From Membranipora membranacea (taxonomy: Eukaryota; Bryozoa; Gymnolaemata; Cheilostomatida; Membraniporidae): 64,000 nt of DNA. Of the stretch, positions 21,893-34,600 are shown piece after piece. The notes beneath the pieces are model-generated. The model had not been told where the DNA came from and did not search any database. It was given only the letters and a program-made list of their open reading frames with translations. Where the stretch lies: positions 14,742,062-14,806,061 of the forward strand of contig OU612074.1 of NCBI GenBank assembly GCA_914767715.1. The letters are read 5' to 3'. A program made the translations under genes and the position numbers. How positions within the stretch are numbered: position 1 is the stretch's first letter; each line of letters starts with the position of its first letter.

Positions 21893-24800
21893 ATGGCATC
21901 AAAGTTCAGCTCAGCAGCAGAGACTTTAGAGGAGTATATTAAATGTCCGATATGTTTTGAGTTTATCTGCCTACTGCTGCCACATTGCCAACATCATATA
22001 TGCGATAAATGTGTGGGTGAGTTTAGATATATAGGAGCTGTTTCTCTTTTTGCGCTGATTTTCTTTGCTTTCCAGACCCTCTTTTTCTTGCCTGGAAGGC
22101 AAGCAGCCCTTTGTAACTTGTAATTCTCACAGAATGAGACATTTTTTTTGTGACTGTAAGTTCTATTTTAGCAAAGTAAATTTGTATTTCATAGATTTTT
22201 CATTCATTATTATAATTTTGACAAGTTGTTGGTATCACGATAGTTGATTTGGCTGTATAATCTCAGATGGGATAAGAAAGCGGAACCGTGGAAAGTTTGT
22301 TTGTCCGCAATGTAGAGAGGAGTGTACTGGAGACATTCCAAAATTTCGGTTAGCAGAGAATCTCAGGAACGAACGTTTTATGACTGACGACGCAAAAGTA
22401 CTCGGTAAGATTAAAATCATTTTGGTCTTATTTTCAACTTCTGAATCACACCTATTCATCCGACACCACTGATGTCATGACACTATATGTGAAGTATGCC
22501 ATTTAGTGACCTCTATGGTATGGGTGTTACTTTGTCCTGTTATCAATCTCATTAAACAATTTCCTTCCAATTTTTCTACACTGGAGCAACGAACTAGGTT
22601 TTCAGTCCTGCTCTCTTGGATAATTAGATAATCTATTATTTATTTTCCATGCAGTTGTGGCTCAAATGAAAGAAATGTGCTTAAAAGTGTGGGTGTGTCT
22701 TTTTTAGGTGCTAAAGAAGATGGCAGTTTAAAAGGGTGCCAGTTGTGTAACAATGGGAAGGTTGATATGAGATGCAAGGAATGTAAAAAGTTTACATGCT
22801 ACAGGTGAGACTGTAAATCTGCTTTCTTATTTGATAAATTTATCAAATTGAGAATAAGTCATACTACTACAGGGTTGTGAAATTAGTTAATGAAGGTGGC
22901 ATGTTGTGTAAATAAGGTTGGTGGTATGCCATTTTTTGTGGGAACTTATTAACAGTCGATTACTAGGCCGCAGTTGGTTATCCTTTTGCCTTGTCAAGTG
23001 CCCAGCTTATTCTGAAAATTGGCTGCATAACAAGGACATGTTGTCACTGACAAACAGTTTGAGCACACAATGTATCTGCGGCTGTGTAATAATGATCCTT
23101 TTTTTAAAACCCATGAAGCGTTAAATTCGTATTGATTTCATTGATTATAAATCACTATGTATGTGTACTAAAAGCTGCGAAACATGAAGCCTAGTCTCGC
23201 TTTATTGTTTTGCGTTGTGTTGTCAATATACAAAAGACGAGTGGTGCAGAAACAACGTCACTTCGAGAATTGAATTTGAGGTACCAAACACATTTTGAAT
23301 CAAAGTTTCAGCCCATAATACATTTAGCAGTGCCAGGTCGATACTAAGAACAATAATTATGATTTGAAGATGCAGCAGAAGAAATGCTCAATGTGGTGGA
23401 AACAAACATGAGTGTGAAGATCTGGAAGACATAGAGTCAGACAGCTATAAACAGCTTGAGGCTTGGAAGAAAACAAAAAATGACCAGGTAAATAAATGTG
23501 ATTGGTTTTGAAGACCTTAGCCTAATTGTTAGATTTATATTTGACCAAGTCTGGTCCATTTGCCTATATTTGGAGTTGCTTCTCCTACACTGTTCAGGCC
23601 GCAGGGGAGCAACCGGTGTGCAGGATAACTGGGTATATCTTGTTCTAGATTTAAGTGGACTCATATCCCAACTTTCAGCAGGAGAAATGTGGTTTATCAC
23701 GTAGCTTAAATTGAAACTACATGACACAGAAGCTGAGAAAGCCCTTAAAACATTTCTCACAAGTTCTGAGAAATCAGCCTCTTTGGTTTCCTGAAACAGC
23801 TAAAAAAAAAAATTCTTTACATATGAATGAGTACCAAATTTTAAATGAAATAATCTATCCATAGGCTTAATGCCAATTATGAGTTGTATAATAATATAAA
23901 TGCATACTAAAAAGATAATAATGACTATTATTTGTTAACCCAACAAGTCTACGTTCTACTTTCTCCTTTAATTTAGATTACTTCAAAACGAAATCGACTT
24001 CAACAACTGCTAGAAGAGACTCACAGACTTGAAAAGGAGATTGTTGATATGACATCAATTTCAGAGGCTGCCTCAGAAATATGGAAAAAAGAGAGAGATA
24101 CTGTGGAAAGAATCGTTTTCGTAGAACAGCTATGTAAGATTTATCACATCATTAACCTGTCAAATATGTTTGAGATCGTAACTTAAGTTAATATCTACAG
24201 ATTATTTGTTGTTTTGACATAGCGTCCATGAAATAAAGCCTTACATCATCAGAAAGGGTTCTCCAGCCAATTAACTTTTAAATGAGACAAAAATAACAGC
24301 AACTAGGCCTGAAAATAGGACTTCTCAAAGTAAGGCCTCGCCGATGCTTGCTGTCGAACCTCAACATACACTTTGCTTATAAGTCTACCATTTGAAACTT
24401 TGGATGCTTGTATTTTCAACAATTTTGGATGAAACCAGTTGAAATCAAATGTAGCTTGTGCCATCATAAAGGTTACTCCAATGCACAAAACATGAAAGGA
24501 GATTGACCCACACTCCAAGGTAGAAAGAAATTGCTTTCACTTTAACAATTCTGTATAAGAAAAATGTCAAAGTTATTGATCGGAAATCCTGCGTCGGCCT
24601 CACGCCAGGACTTTCGGTTCTTGGGAGCAACTATAAAAAGGGCTAGTTTCAACACCTCGTTACTCACTTTCTGGTGATCCAAGTTTTGGGCTTGTTTCGA
24701 AGCTGGCTAGCTGAAGAAACAAATTTGCTGATCCAAATATTTATTTATTGGATGCTTTTGAGGGATTGATGATTACTTTCTCAGAATGTGTTCAGTTTGG

Positions 24801-27551
24801 TATTCAATTTATTGAACAGCTGACACATGATCTTTTTGGCTTGCAATGTTATTGAAACAGCCACTGGGTCTGCAAGCAACGTTTATATATCGCAACATTA
24901 AAATATTGCGATCAATTCATATCCATTTTGTTCATAGTAAGAGGTAAACTATCATGAGGAAACCAGTCAAATCCCAAATCCCTTCAACAAACTGCCACAC
25001 ACTGTTGCCTCAAAGTTTTGGGGTTGTAACAGAAGCCAGTCTTTTCTCACTGCAAATGTCGGTAAAAGGAGTAGGAGGATGCTCAGTAGGTTAGAGCGCC
25101 GTTCCTTAAGCATGCAAATGTTTAAGGTCATCAGTTCGAATCCCACAGCAGTCCGACGCCTATTAGGGTTTGGTTGGCCTCGAGGTGTGCTCCGACCCGC
25201 CTGCAGACAGAGAGCAACCTGGTGAAGATATTGCTGCCCTGCCACTGAGGCACTAATATTTCGCCCTCCATGCTTGGGGATGTGGCGTGTGATTTTAAAT
25301 CGATTTTCAATCAAAAATGTGGTATCATTTTGGCCATTCAACAGTGTCGTGTCGTGTATGGCAGTCATTTCTCGCAGCGTACTGTTTTCATTTCTTTACT
25401 CCATGTAATCCATCCACTCTACCATTCATATCTTTTTAGCCTTGAAACCTGATGTACTGCCAAAGTTGAGAGCAAACGAAGCTCAGCAACCAATTACAAA
25501 AGTCATCGATACCCATCACGGAGACATCATCAAATCTTCCCATATGAATGCGATTAATAATGTCATCAAACCACCGCATAAGAATGATAGGTCACACCCA
25601 CATGGCAAGACTAAACAGGTATGTAATAGGGTTGTTTCGAACAACGGACTGGGAAGACAAGCAATAGTTAAATGTGAATTTTTTTTGGATCAAGCCTTTC
25701 ATCAGGCCATAGCCAATCTGGTCAAAGAGGTGCAATTAAAGACATTGTATGAGTGCTTGAGCACCTTTCTTACAGCCTTTTCCTTACTTTCAGCATCTGT
25801 TAGCCCCATGTTTATAGGGTAACCCAATTGATACCTTATACTTTTGTAGATTGGTATCGTATCATAGGTATTTGCTATAAGGATCCAACTTTTTATCAGT
25901 AAGGTTTGCAAGATTCGCTGTAAACTTTGATTTAGTTGAACTACTCTAGAGGAGTGAATTATTTGCAGAAGGAAAAATTCTTGAAATAATGAACTTTATA
26001 GATAGCCAACAATTATTCATGTCTTTACTTTAATTAGATCTCCATCCCAACTAGCCAAAATTGAGCAGCATTTTATTTCCCTAGAGTAAACATTCACATT
26101 ATTTGAATGACAGCATGTAATATTTTTTGCTTCTTGCATGCATGCTAAGTTTAGAATCATGATGTCATACCTATGCTCAAACCAAAATACCGTACAATGT
26201 TCCATACAAACCTTCGCTCATACCATAATCAGAAATATCTGTTTCATTTTAATTTCATGATATTATCATGAAATTAAAATGAAACCGATATTTCTGATTT
26301 CTAATTTACTCCCCCATCACAAAATTCAGATTTTAGTGAAACAGATAAGTGGGTAATTATCTCCTACTAGGATTGTCTCAAGGCTACTTTTTGGGTTTTG
26401 AGGGTACCCCAAAAAAAGTAGCCACGTAACAAGACTAATTCCCTACCATGTGGGAAAGTAATGAATAACTAGAACATTTATGCGTTTGCCAAACAGTTCA
26501 ACATTTTTTGCTACTACGGAAGTGTTATATAGTGTGATAATAATGTTGCTGTCCGTCTATGACTGCACCGAGGTGCGGCTAGGAAGAGGTTTTTATAGTG
26601 AAGACTAGGTTTCCAAGTTGTTAGTGTCACTTTCATTATTTGATAAAGGGCTATCGTCAGGTTCTATGTTAAGTCCTGATTGCCTCTAATCTGCTGCAAT
26701 TATATTTTATAGTCTGTTCAACGTTCTGAATTAATACCTACTGCTCCGTGCTTCGTTCCTCGGCTAAGGATGGTGAGTAGCTTTTATGATTGCGCTGTTT
26801 CGTTATTATGATTAACCCACACCAATTCTAGTCTCCAGTCATTGTTTTGTTCCAGCCGAGGCTTCCAAATCATTTGTTTACCGAGATTTGTAAAATCTGA
26901 AGGTTTTCTTTGCCATAAAACTGAGAGAAGCACTCGAGTTAATGATCGTAGTCATCTTGATCGCGTAATTGTCAACTGTGATTTGTTACTTGTGACACAA
27001 TTTTTTCATTATTTTTTTTGATGATGTTGCTCATATACATTACATACATCATTATTGATTCTTACTACCACTAACTATCTAGACAGTTGAAGAAATCGGA
27101 GCGAAGACCATTTGCCAAACAGATCATCATTTTGTTGCTAGCTATATATTGTGATTAACTACCAGATTTAGGTCTATCAGCAGAGTCTATTTTAAGTCCT
27201 GTGATAGTGAAAGCCAGATTCAATTTTTCTTTCTAGCCTGTTCCCGGTTCAGAATTAATACCTACTGCTCCGCGCTTTGTTCCTCAGCAACAAGTGGTGA
27301 GTAGCTACTATGATTTCATTTTTCTCATATTATCATTGACCCACACACACATCATAGTTCCCAGTCATTACATCCACAAGCGATGGCTAAATATGACCCA
27401 CACATACCTACGTAACTCCTTTTATATATCAGATTGTTGTTGACAGCCACAGGTGTTGCAGAAAAGGGACCGAAGACCTTTGAGTATAGTCAATCCTGAC
27501 ACTAATGAGACCGTGAACACTGCTTTAGCTAGATTGTTCGATGACCTTTGA
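21893..27551 (+). CDS. Gene A: RING / B-box-like / coiled-coil protein with two PAM2 motifs
   Basis: Exons 21893-22016, 22267-22404, 22708-22804, 23376-23487, 23977-24133, 25440-25618, 26713-26772, 27237-27296 and 27453-27551. The sum is 1026 nt (341 aa), in phase throughout. Exons 1-2 form a C3HC4 RING: CPIC, then CQHHICDKC, then CPQC. Exons 3-4 form a B-box-like zinc module (C-x2-C-x8-C-x2-C-x4-C, later H-x-C). Exon 5 is a charged coiled coil ending VERIVFVEQL. Exon 6 is a polar linker. Exons 7 and 8 each encode 20 residues with a PAM2 motif (SELIPTAPCFVP and SELIPTAPRFVP), the short peptide that docks on the MLLE domain of poly(A)-binding protein. The last exon has KRDRRPLSIVNPDT, like the KRERK..I.DPN stretch of eIF4G. 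Predicted role: cytoplasmic E3 ubiquitin ligase tethered to PABP or mRNPs. AATAAA at 28335 may end the mRNA. Confidence 0.8.
25075..25275 (+). repeat. tRNA-derived SINE, copy 2
   Basis: A box in GCTCAGTAGGTTAGAGCGCC, B box in GTTCGAATCCC, body GAGGTGTGCTCCGACCCGCC. Lies in intron 5 of gene A, sense orientation. Confidence 0.85.
26228..26298. repeat. 71-bp near-perfect palindrome
   Basis: Arms 26228-26262 and 26264-26298 are inverse copies (one mismatch, CTGTTTC against GAAACCG) around a single central base. Cruciform-capable, in the intron before the first PAM2 exon of gene A. Confidence 0.9.
26382..26423. repeat. Hairpin GGCTACTTTTTGGGT / ACCCCAAAAAAAGTAGCC
   Basis: Inverted repeat of 15-18 bp with a 9-base loop, just downstream of the 71-bp palindrome and in the same intron of gene A. 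Confidence 0.75.
26488..27460 (+). repeat. Tandem duplication of a PAM2-exon unit
   Basis: Unit 1 (about 26488-27110) and unit 2 (27111-27460) are alignable. Both start TTTGCCAAACAG, run through intron sequence (TTAAGTCCTG), a 60-bp PAM2 exon with the same borders, GTGAGTAGCT after the donor, and CCAGTCATT. An exon-like CTAGACAG|TTGAAGAAATCGG at 27080-27110 (KKSERRPF) is the decayed partner of the terminal exon at 27453 (QKRDRRPL). Confidence 0.75.
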
Positions 27552-29285
27552 TCTTCGTAGCACTGCCGCGTCTATTTCTACACTTTTGTTATCATGGGTT
27601 ATTGGAGTCCAGTTGATTTTGTACCTAATAGTTTTCACTCCGAGCCAAGCGCTCGATCCTGGAACGACTCAAATATCTGAACTCAGAGATCTTAATGAAC
27701 ACACTAAGTCGCACAACATTAATAGTCAAAATCAATTTCGATACTCTGATTATTTCAATTGAAAATGCACCAATAGCAGTTCATGTTTACACTTTTGATC
27801 TACGCGGTAGAATCAGTTTATAATACACAATACTAAACCGTACTATTATCTAGTAACTAAGCTATACAAGATTTCGCCCTATTTTATTGATTTCAAATGT
27901 ATCTGCTCTTAAAATGATAGTAGCAGCATATTTTTCCGTCTTTTGTGAATAATATTTGTAAATGTAAAACATTTATATGCATTATTTTTCCATCATAATT
28001 AGAAGATGAGCCATTCTATTTATATTACAATTTAGACTTGTTATTGAAAGTTGGTTCAGTACATTGGGTGTAGATAAATGAATCAATGGAAATTGATGTT
28101 TTTTTTAATTCAAAGTCTCAGACTCTAAACCCTAAGACTAGAGTTTATCAAGAATTTCTGTTATTTAGCCATGCCTTTTCGCTCGATTTACGAGTATTCT
28201 TTACCAAGGTTGTTTAGTGTGATCTAGACAAATACATATTTTCACCTAGTTTTACAACTACTGTGCCACTGATTCAGGTAAATTTATCATACTTGTGAGC
28301 AGTTATTGCTTCTTTGACTGATTTTTGTAATATAAATAAAATATAATTTCTTCTGAGGTTATCTTTTTGTTTTTTTAATTTAACTATCGTCAACCCGAGG
28401 GCTTATGCCCTGTCCCCTCTAACGTATTTACCTTTACTAATTTTCAGAAGCACCCTAATCGTGCATTCTGCCAACATAAATGGCACAAAATAGTAGTAAG
28501 CTGGAGCGATAGGGTATTATTGATTTATTTTTCAACTCTCAATCTCAGTATAACCCATTTGTTGTTCGTCTAACTTGCCTTTAATGAAAAAAATTGGATT
28601 ATTAGGTTCCAAGTTAACTTTCCACATGTTGAAGGCCTGTTAAGTTAGAAGTTCCATTACTCTAGAGGGAATTCAACATTCCAACTGAAGAGTTTTGAAG
28701 AAAATGCTATTTGCTTAGTGACAATTCTTCAATCACTACAAGGGGGTCTAGCAGTAGTCCATGCAAGGCCAATAACCCTAGCATGTACGCTGTGTTTCAT
28801 AAGGTAGTGAATTGCGGACATGCTAAATAGCGCCCTCCACCCCTTCTGTTTTGGGATTGGTGAGATGGCACGATTGTTTGATGCGTTGCTATTCACTGCT
28901 AGCCGATTGATGCCGCAGGATTTGTTGGTTAGAGGTTGCTTGTTCCAGCCCCCAGCACCCTCAGATGTTTACCTCTTTCTGTCTTTAACCAATATCTCCA
29001 TTGTAAGACCTCAATCAAAAATTTTGATGAATACACCACCATTCATTGGCTTTTGTCACCAGAAATGTGAGAAAAAGAAAGCAGAAAATTGAACTTAGAA
29101 GTGTAGGGGTAGCTGTGTGAAAATAACAAGAGTCAGAAAATTTTATGAATATGCATGCCACTTTAGCCAGCGTAACAATGGTTTTGTATTTACAATAACA
29201 AACAACGACACACTGGACGGGAGAAGCTGAGTATCATAATTGTCTAGTAGAAGGTAGAATATGTTAGTCAGGTGGGCATATTGTC
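27552..29285. other. Gene A 3' UTR and spacer to the second duplication block
   Basis: No exon matching the W2 region of gene B is visible here, so gene A does not appear to continue into a W2 domain. AATAAA at 28335-28340 is a plausible poly(A) signal. Confidence 0.5.
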
Positions 29286-29289
29286 TGAA

Positions 29290-31655
29290 ATATAGAAGAC
29301 AAAATGACTTGAAAATTACACAGTCTGTATGTAGTGACGATCTCGGTCAATACACATAAACTTAGGCACAATATCCTTGAAATTAGGCAGACAATCCCAC
29401 AATTGGAGATATGTTCACAGGTCTTATAGGCACAATCGCGCAATGACTAGTATTCCTTACTTCAGACAGATTGTTGTTGTGATTTTGACAAAGAAAATCG
29501 GATTTGAGCATGTGGTTTAGCTAGGGGTGCCCGCAAGGCTTAAATAAAGACTGATAGATGCTAGTTTTTTTAGACTTATACATTTTTAAGTAGTTTAATT
29601 TCCAGATATCCAGATATTGGACATGTATCTCGCAATAACACTCCTTGTATTACAATGCTACGTTGAGATAATAAGATGATATCTATTAACATACGATAAT
29701 TTCATTTGTGTAAGCGGTTGATGTCTCATGGCATAAAGTGGTAGGGAGTATGAGATCAAGGCAAACAGCTGCTTGTAAACTGCTGTGTCACAGCAAGGAG
29801 TGGTCACAGCAAGAGATTGTCATTATAGTCACAATTATAGTGTAGTTAGGCCAGAGACCATAGGTAATCCATAGTCTCTGGTTATGAGACTATAGTCATA
29901 TATATAGTATCTGGTTAGGTGGTGAGCCATTATTGGAGTTGTGCCCTTTTGTTCCGGAGAAGAACAACTCCTTCCATTTTTAAACAACCGTTGCTACAAA
30001 ATAAGGATGAGCCAATAGGAGACCTATGATGACCGAACCCACCAATGACACGAAATATAAGCTTCTAGCGATTGTAATACTGATGTTTCTTTCCATTTCC
30101 TGTTCAAAAAGAAACTTCTTCAGTCAAGGTTTTAAATGTATACTGATGGGGAATCCCCAGGCACTTTAGAAAGTTCCTAGGACAGCTGCATATTTTCAGA
30201 CTTTGGACTTGGTCAGTCGTTGACTCCATCATTAGTCCCAAATTTAAGCCAGTGCTTGTTTTGACAACCGCATCATAATGAGGTAACTTTTGAAACAAGC
30301 ACTTGCTACACTACTATAGACATGGGCACCTGCCCTGGGGGATCTGCCCAGCAGTACACTTTGCCCATGTCCACTATCACATGGACATGGACATTGGCAA
30401 AGTGTACTGCTGGGCAGATCCCCCAGGTGCCCATGACTATAGATAGTCTAGTGATCATTTAGGTTAGACTTAGAGGTCTAATTTAATTGTATATTCAGTT
30501 TCATCGACTGTGAGCCTGGAAAGTCCTTGAACTGACATGAGCCTCTAACATAATATCGTTCATCAGTTCTGAACGGATACCTTGACTGGTCGCTAGCGGC
30601 GGGTGCGTGAAGTCACTTGTTGGACACTGGCAGACTTGGGGCATTGCCAGGCAGTCTTGAGGCATTGTAGAGCAGTTGTTAGACCGTCTCAAGATTGTGT
30701 GAGGCAGTCTTGAGATGTTGTAGGACTGTCTTGAGACGTTATCATAGACTCACTCTATCTCACAGCATGAGAAAAATATTCAGGTTGATAACTATATATG
30801 CTCCCAAACCTTTGATTTTTATTGAACTAATTTTAATTTCGTAATAAAACTATGTTAAGTGAGAGGTATATGACTTGCTTCCAAAGGGGCTAAACCCTTG
30901 TAAGATATTAATTATGAATTTAGCATAGGCTCTACTGCAATTTTTTGCAAGTCCAATGCCCTCAAGTTATTATTGCAGAAAAAGCTCCAGTTGTGTATTG
31001 ACAGTAGCCACAACGACATGAAGGCGTTTGTGATTGGTGTTATAAAACTTGACAGGTGCTGTAAGGGACTTATCTTACATCACCCAAGGTCTATACAGCA
31101 GTGCTCCGGGTGCCCTAGGGGTAGCATGAGTGCTGTAAAAGACATGTTCCATACAGCACCTGCCACACAACTTACATCAACCATCTCACCTTGGGACATT
31201 GTATCAGGGTTTAATTTGACTAAGTATCTAAAATATGTTTTAACACACAGCATGGGCAACACCAACAAACTCTCTACTATGATTTTCTCATAGTTTTTCA
31301 TGCAAACCTTATAACACCTAAGAATGCCATCAATAGTCTTGCTACATCTTAAACCTACAGAACCCGATGCCAGCGCCAATTCAGAACAGGCTTTCTGATA
31401 TAACGAGCGAATATTGAAAGGGTCAACTTCAATACCTCATAACACAACTTGTATTGGGCTAAGAGGGTCAATTTTGGGCTTGTTTTGAAGCTGATTAGCT
31501 GGAGAAACAAATCTTACTTTCATGGATGCTTTAACATGACATATCACCAATGATAACTAAGATCCTCTTGCCAATACTAGAACAGCAGTATTGAAGCTCT
31601 GGTCATGAAATAGTTATGCTTTGCGGAATATTTTAGGTAACAAGAAAGACATGCG
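29290..31655 (+). repeat. Segmental duplication, upstream block of gene B
   Basis: Collinear copy of 19700-21892 with extra insertions (30178-30300 and the palindrome at 30320-30435). Conservation of this non-coding block up to both start codons suggests the two genes share ancestral control sequences. Confidence 0.85.
30320..30435. mobile_element. 116-bp palindromic insertion with 7-bp target duplication
   Basis: Arms of about 50 bp (30320-30371 and 30385-30435) read ACATGGGCACCTG..GCCCAGCAGTACACTTTGCC and its complement. They are flanked by ACTATAG on both sides (30313-30319 and 30436-30442). The collinear place in the gene A block (about 20553-20575) lacks it, giving an empty site. A minimal foldback transposon or MITE. 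Confidence 0.8.
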
Positions 31656-34600
31656 ATGGCTTCAAAGTTCAGCTTGCTGACAGAGGCTTTGGAACGGCTG
31701 ATAGAATGTCCAATTTGCAATGAGTCTGTCACTCTGCAGCTGCCCCCTTGTCAACATCACATCTGTCAGTCTTGCATTGGTGAGTTCAGATCCTGATGGG
31801 ATATGTTTCCATTTTAAATTGCCTTGCAAGAAAAACTAAGCTCTCAAAGGTGCATAACATGATTTCCTTGAAACTCAAAGGCCTAGGCTAGGGTGTATTG
31901 ATAGCTTAACTGTTTTAACACCAAATCTTGTGAGTTGTTGCAACATTTCGCCGTTCAGAACTGGTAAGAAAACTTTTAATGACTCACCAAATTGCCGCAT
32001 AAACTAAGGGCTTCAATGGTTATGCTCCGTATAGTGTCCTGTCTATGTTTGTTTTTGAGTCTATTGGAGAACCTTACATAATTACAGTATAGAACAAATT
32101 ACCTAACTTTTCTTCTGACAGATCGGATAAAGAAAGACAATGCTGGAAAGTTTCTTTGTCCGGAATGTAGGCAAGTGTTCACAGGAAGATTTCCAAAATC
32201 TCTCCTAGCAGAGAGCATTAGGGATGATGCTGCCAAGATTGGAGATACTGGTAGTCTCAATGCAGGTAGGCTTATTAAAAAGGGCGATTAAAAGGGTCAA
32301 TTCAAATCGGATGTCTTATAAAACGCCACATCCCGAAGTATGGGCGGTGAAGTGAGTTGCGTTAGTGGCGAGGCTGCAATATATTCGCCAGGTTGCTCTC
32401 TGCTTGCAGGCAGGTTGGAGCACACCTGGGGGCCAACCAAACCCCAGCAGTCGATGAACCCCAGTGGGATTAGATCCGACAACCTTCAACATTTGCATGC
32501 TAGAGATACGGCGCTCTAACCAATTTGAACAGGGTACTACTCTGTAGTTTTAAAACGATAGTTTCACTACGAAAACAATGTTTCAGTATGATTCCTGTCA
32601 ATCGTTCTTGAATTTCGATGATGCTCTAAATCATCCCTCTTACAACAATTTGAAAGGATGAGACACTGTATTGACTTTTAACGCTGAAAAGTATGCACTA
32701 CATAATCACGCTGAACACGTGATATACTATTGCATGTATATCTCTGATCGATAGAGAGTGAATTAATTCACTTAACAAGAGTACCATCACCAGAAATTCT
32801 GAGTGACGACCTGTGTTCAATTTTACTAATTAGGGTCGGGTACATGTTAGGTACTCTTACTATATTGACTCTAACAATCAGAGATACATATGATAATAGT
32901 GTAGTCTCAATGTGAGTGTGCTGCATAATCTTACGCATTTGTTATATCAAAAGTTTGAATTAGGTGTGCTGTCCAACCCTGACAGCAAAGCAAATTTAGA
33001 AATTTGACAATTTCTATTCTAATCTTAAATTGCTATAATAGAAAGAATTACTGCATTCCCTCAGGTACAAGAAATAAATGTTTGACTGGATGCCAACAGT
33101 GCAAAGATGGAAGGATCGATATGAGATGTGGACAGTGTAAAGTATTTATGTGCTATAGGTCAGTAGAATTTTCATAGTATTGACATTGCTGTTTCTTCAG
33201 GAAATGTCCTGATATGCTTGTTAGACTATCTAGAATCTAGATTCTCTCTTTCGTATCAAATTATAATATATTCTTTTCTGCCCCGATTCGTCATTATTGC
33301 CAACAGGCAAAATCCGGATGCATTGAGATGCATTTGATTTAAACATGCTCTGCTAGTTAATATGTCTCTGTAATATAGACAGTTTTCTGAACCCAAATAT
33401 GAGCCTTTGTTCGAAGTTTACCTCCTTCCAGTTGAGTACTCTTGAAAACCGATTGTAAAAGGATAATAATTCCTTTTGATAAAACACCGGCATCATCGAA
33501 AACTCATGGTATTCGAATAGTTATTCATATTAACTTCTGTCTGTCTTGTTGACAATTTTCCATGGATTTCGTGAAAGAAACTGAGATTCATCAGCCTTCT
33601 AACCCATGATGATTTGAAAACACCTGTCCATCTAACTTTCAAATGATGCTAATGCTGAATCTTGAATAGTTCATAAGCATTTTGAAAGATATGCCCATTC
33701 CAGAAAACTATCTATTGCAAATATCACACGTATACGGCTTAAAAATATGGTGCTCTCTGCTTTATCGCCACATTACACAGATGTAGCAGAAGAAAGACTT
33801 GCGATGATAAAAAACATGATTGTGAGGATGTAGAAGACTTAGAGTCTGAAAGCCAAAGGAGCCTTGAAGCTTGGAAAGAAGAAACAAAACAGAAGGTTAG
33901 CTCAAAGTTCGAGAATGAACTTTGAAGTGATAGCGCACTATCACTTTTAAAGTTCATTCAGCGATTTTGGAAAACGAGATGATAAGAATATGAAATTCTG
34001 TTATTTTACTGATGTCCTAATTTTATATTAGACAGATGATGATGGTTTTGATTTGATTAATCGATAAGTAGACTGTTCGTTAGTTTATGTCCCCAAAGCT
34101 TACTGCCTGTTGCTGACTTACTTGCTGTGTACTATCTCTGGCTAGTTTTGCGGGCATGTAAGATACTTTGATCAGTGTCCTAATGGAAGGGGAGGGGGCA
34201 GTATAGATAGCGTCTCATGATCTGAAAGCAGACCTCAACTACATTTTCACATAATGGTGTTAAAGGTTTATCAAGAAACAAAATACATAAATATTGTAAT
34301 ACTAGGTGATTAAATTCGCAAAAAAACTGAAAAACCAGCTTTTATGAATAAATGGGTTGGTGTGCTTAATATGACCTACTGTCTTTACTATAATTGTATT
34401 GGTGATTGTATGTATCATAACATTGGCCAACACCCTGTATCTATTAATTTAGATTGCTTCAAAACAAGCTCAAGTTCAACGAGCCGTTGAGAAGATAGCT
34501 CAGCTAGAAATTGAGAAGCAGACTACAAGGGAGGAGATTGATAACATGACCTCTCTATTGAGCTCAGCTACAGTGATATGGGAAAACGAAAAAGATGCTG

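Noticed and set aside
27552-29285. Hidden W2 exons for gene A downstream of its stop
   Set aside because: I looked for sequence like gene B exons 7-9 and saw none in frame with splice borders; a translated search of this stretch with the gene B W2 sequence would settle it.
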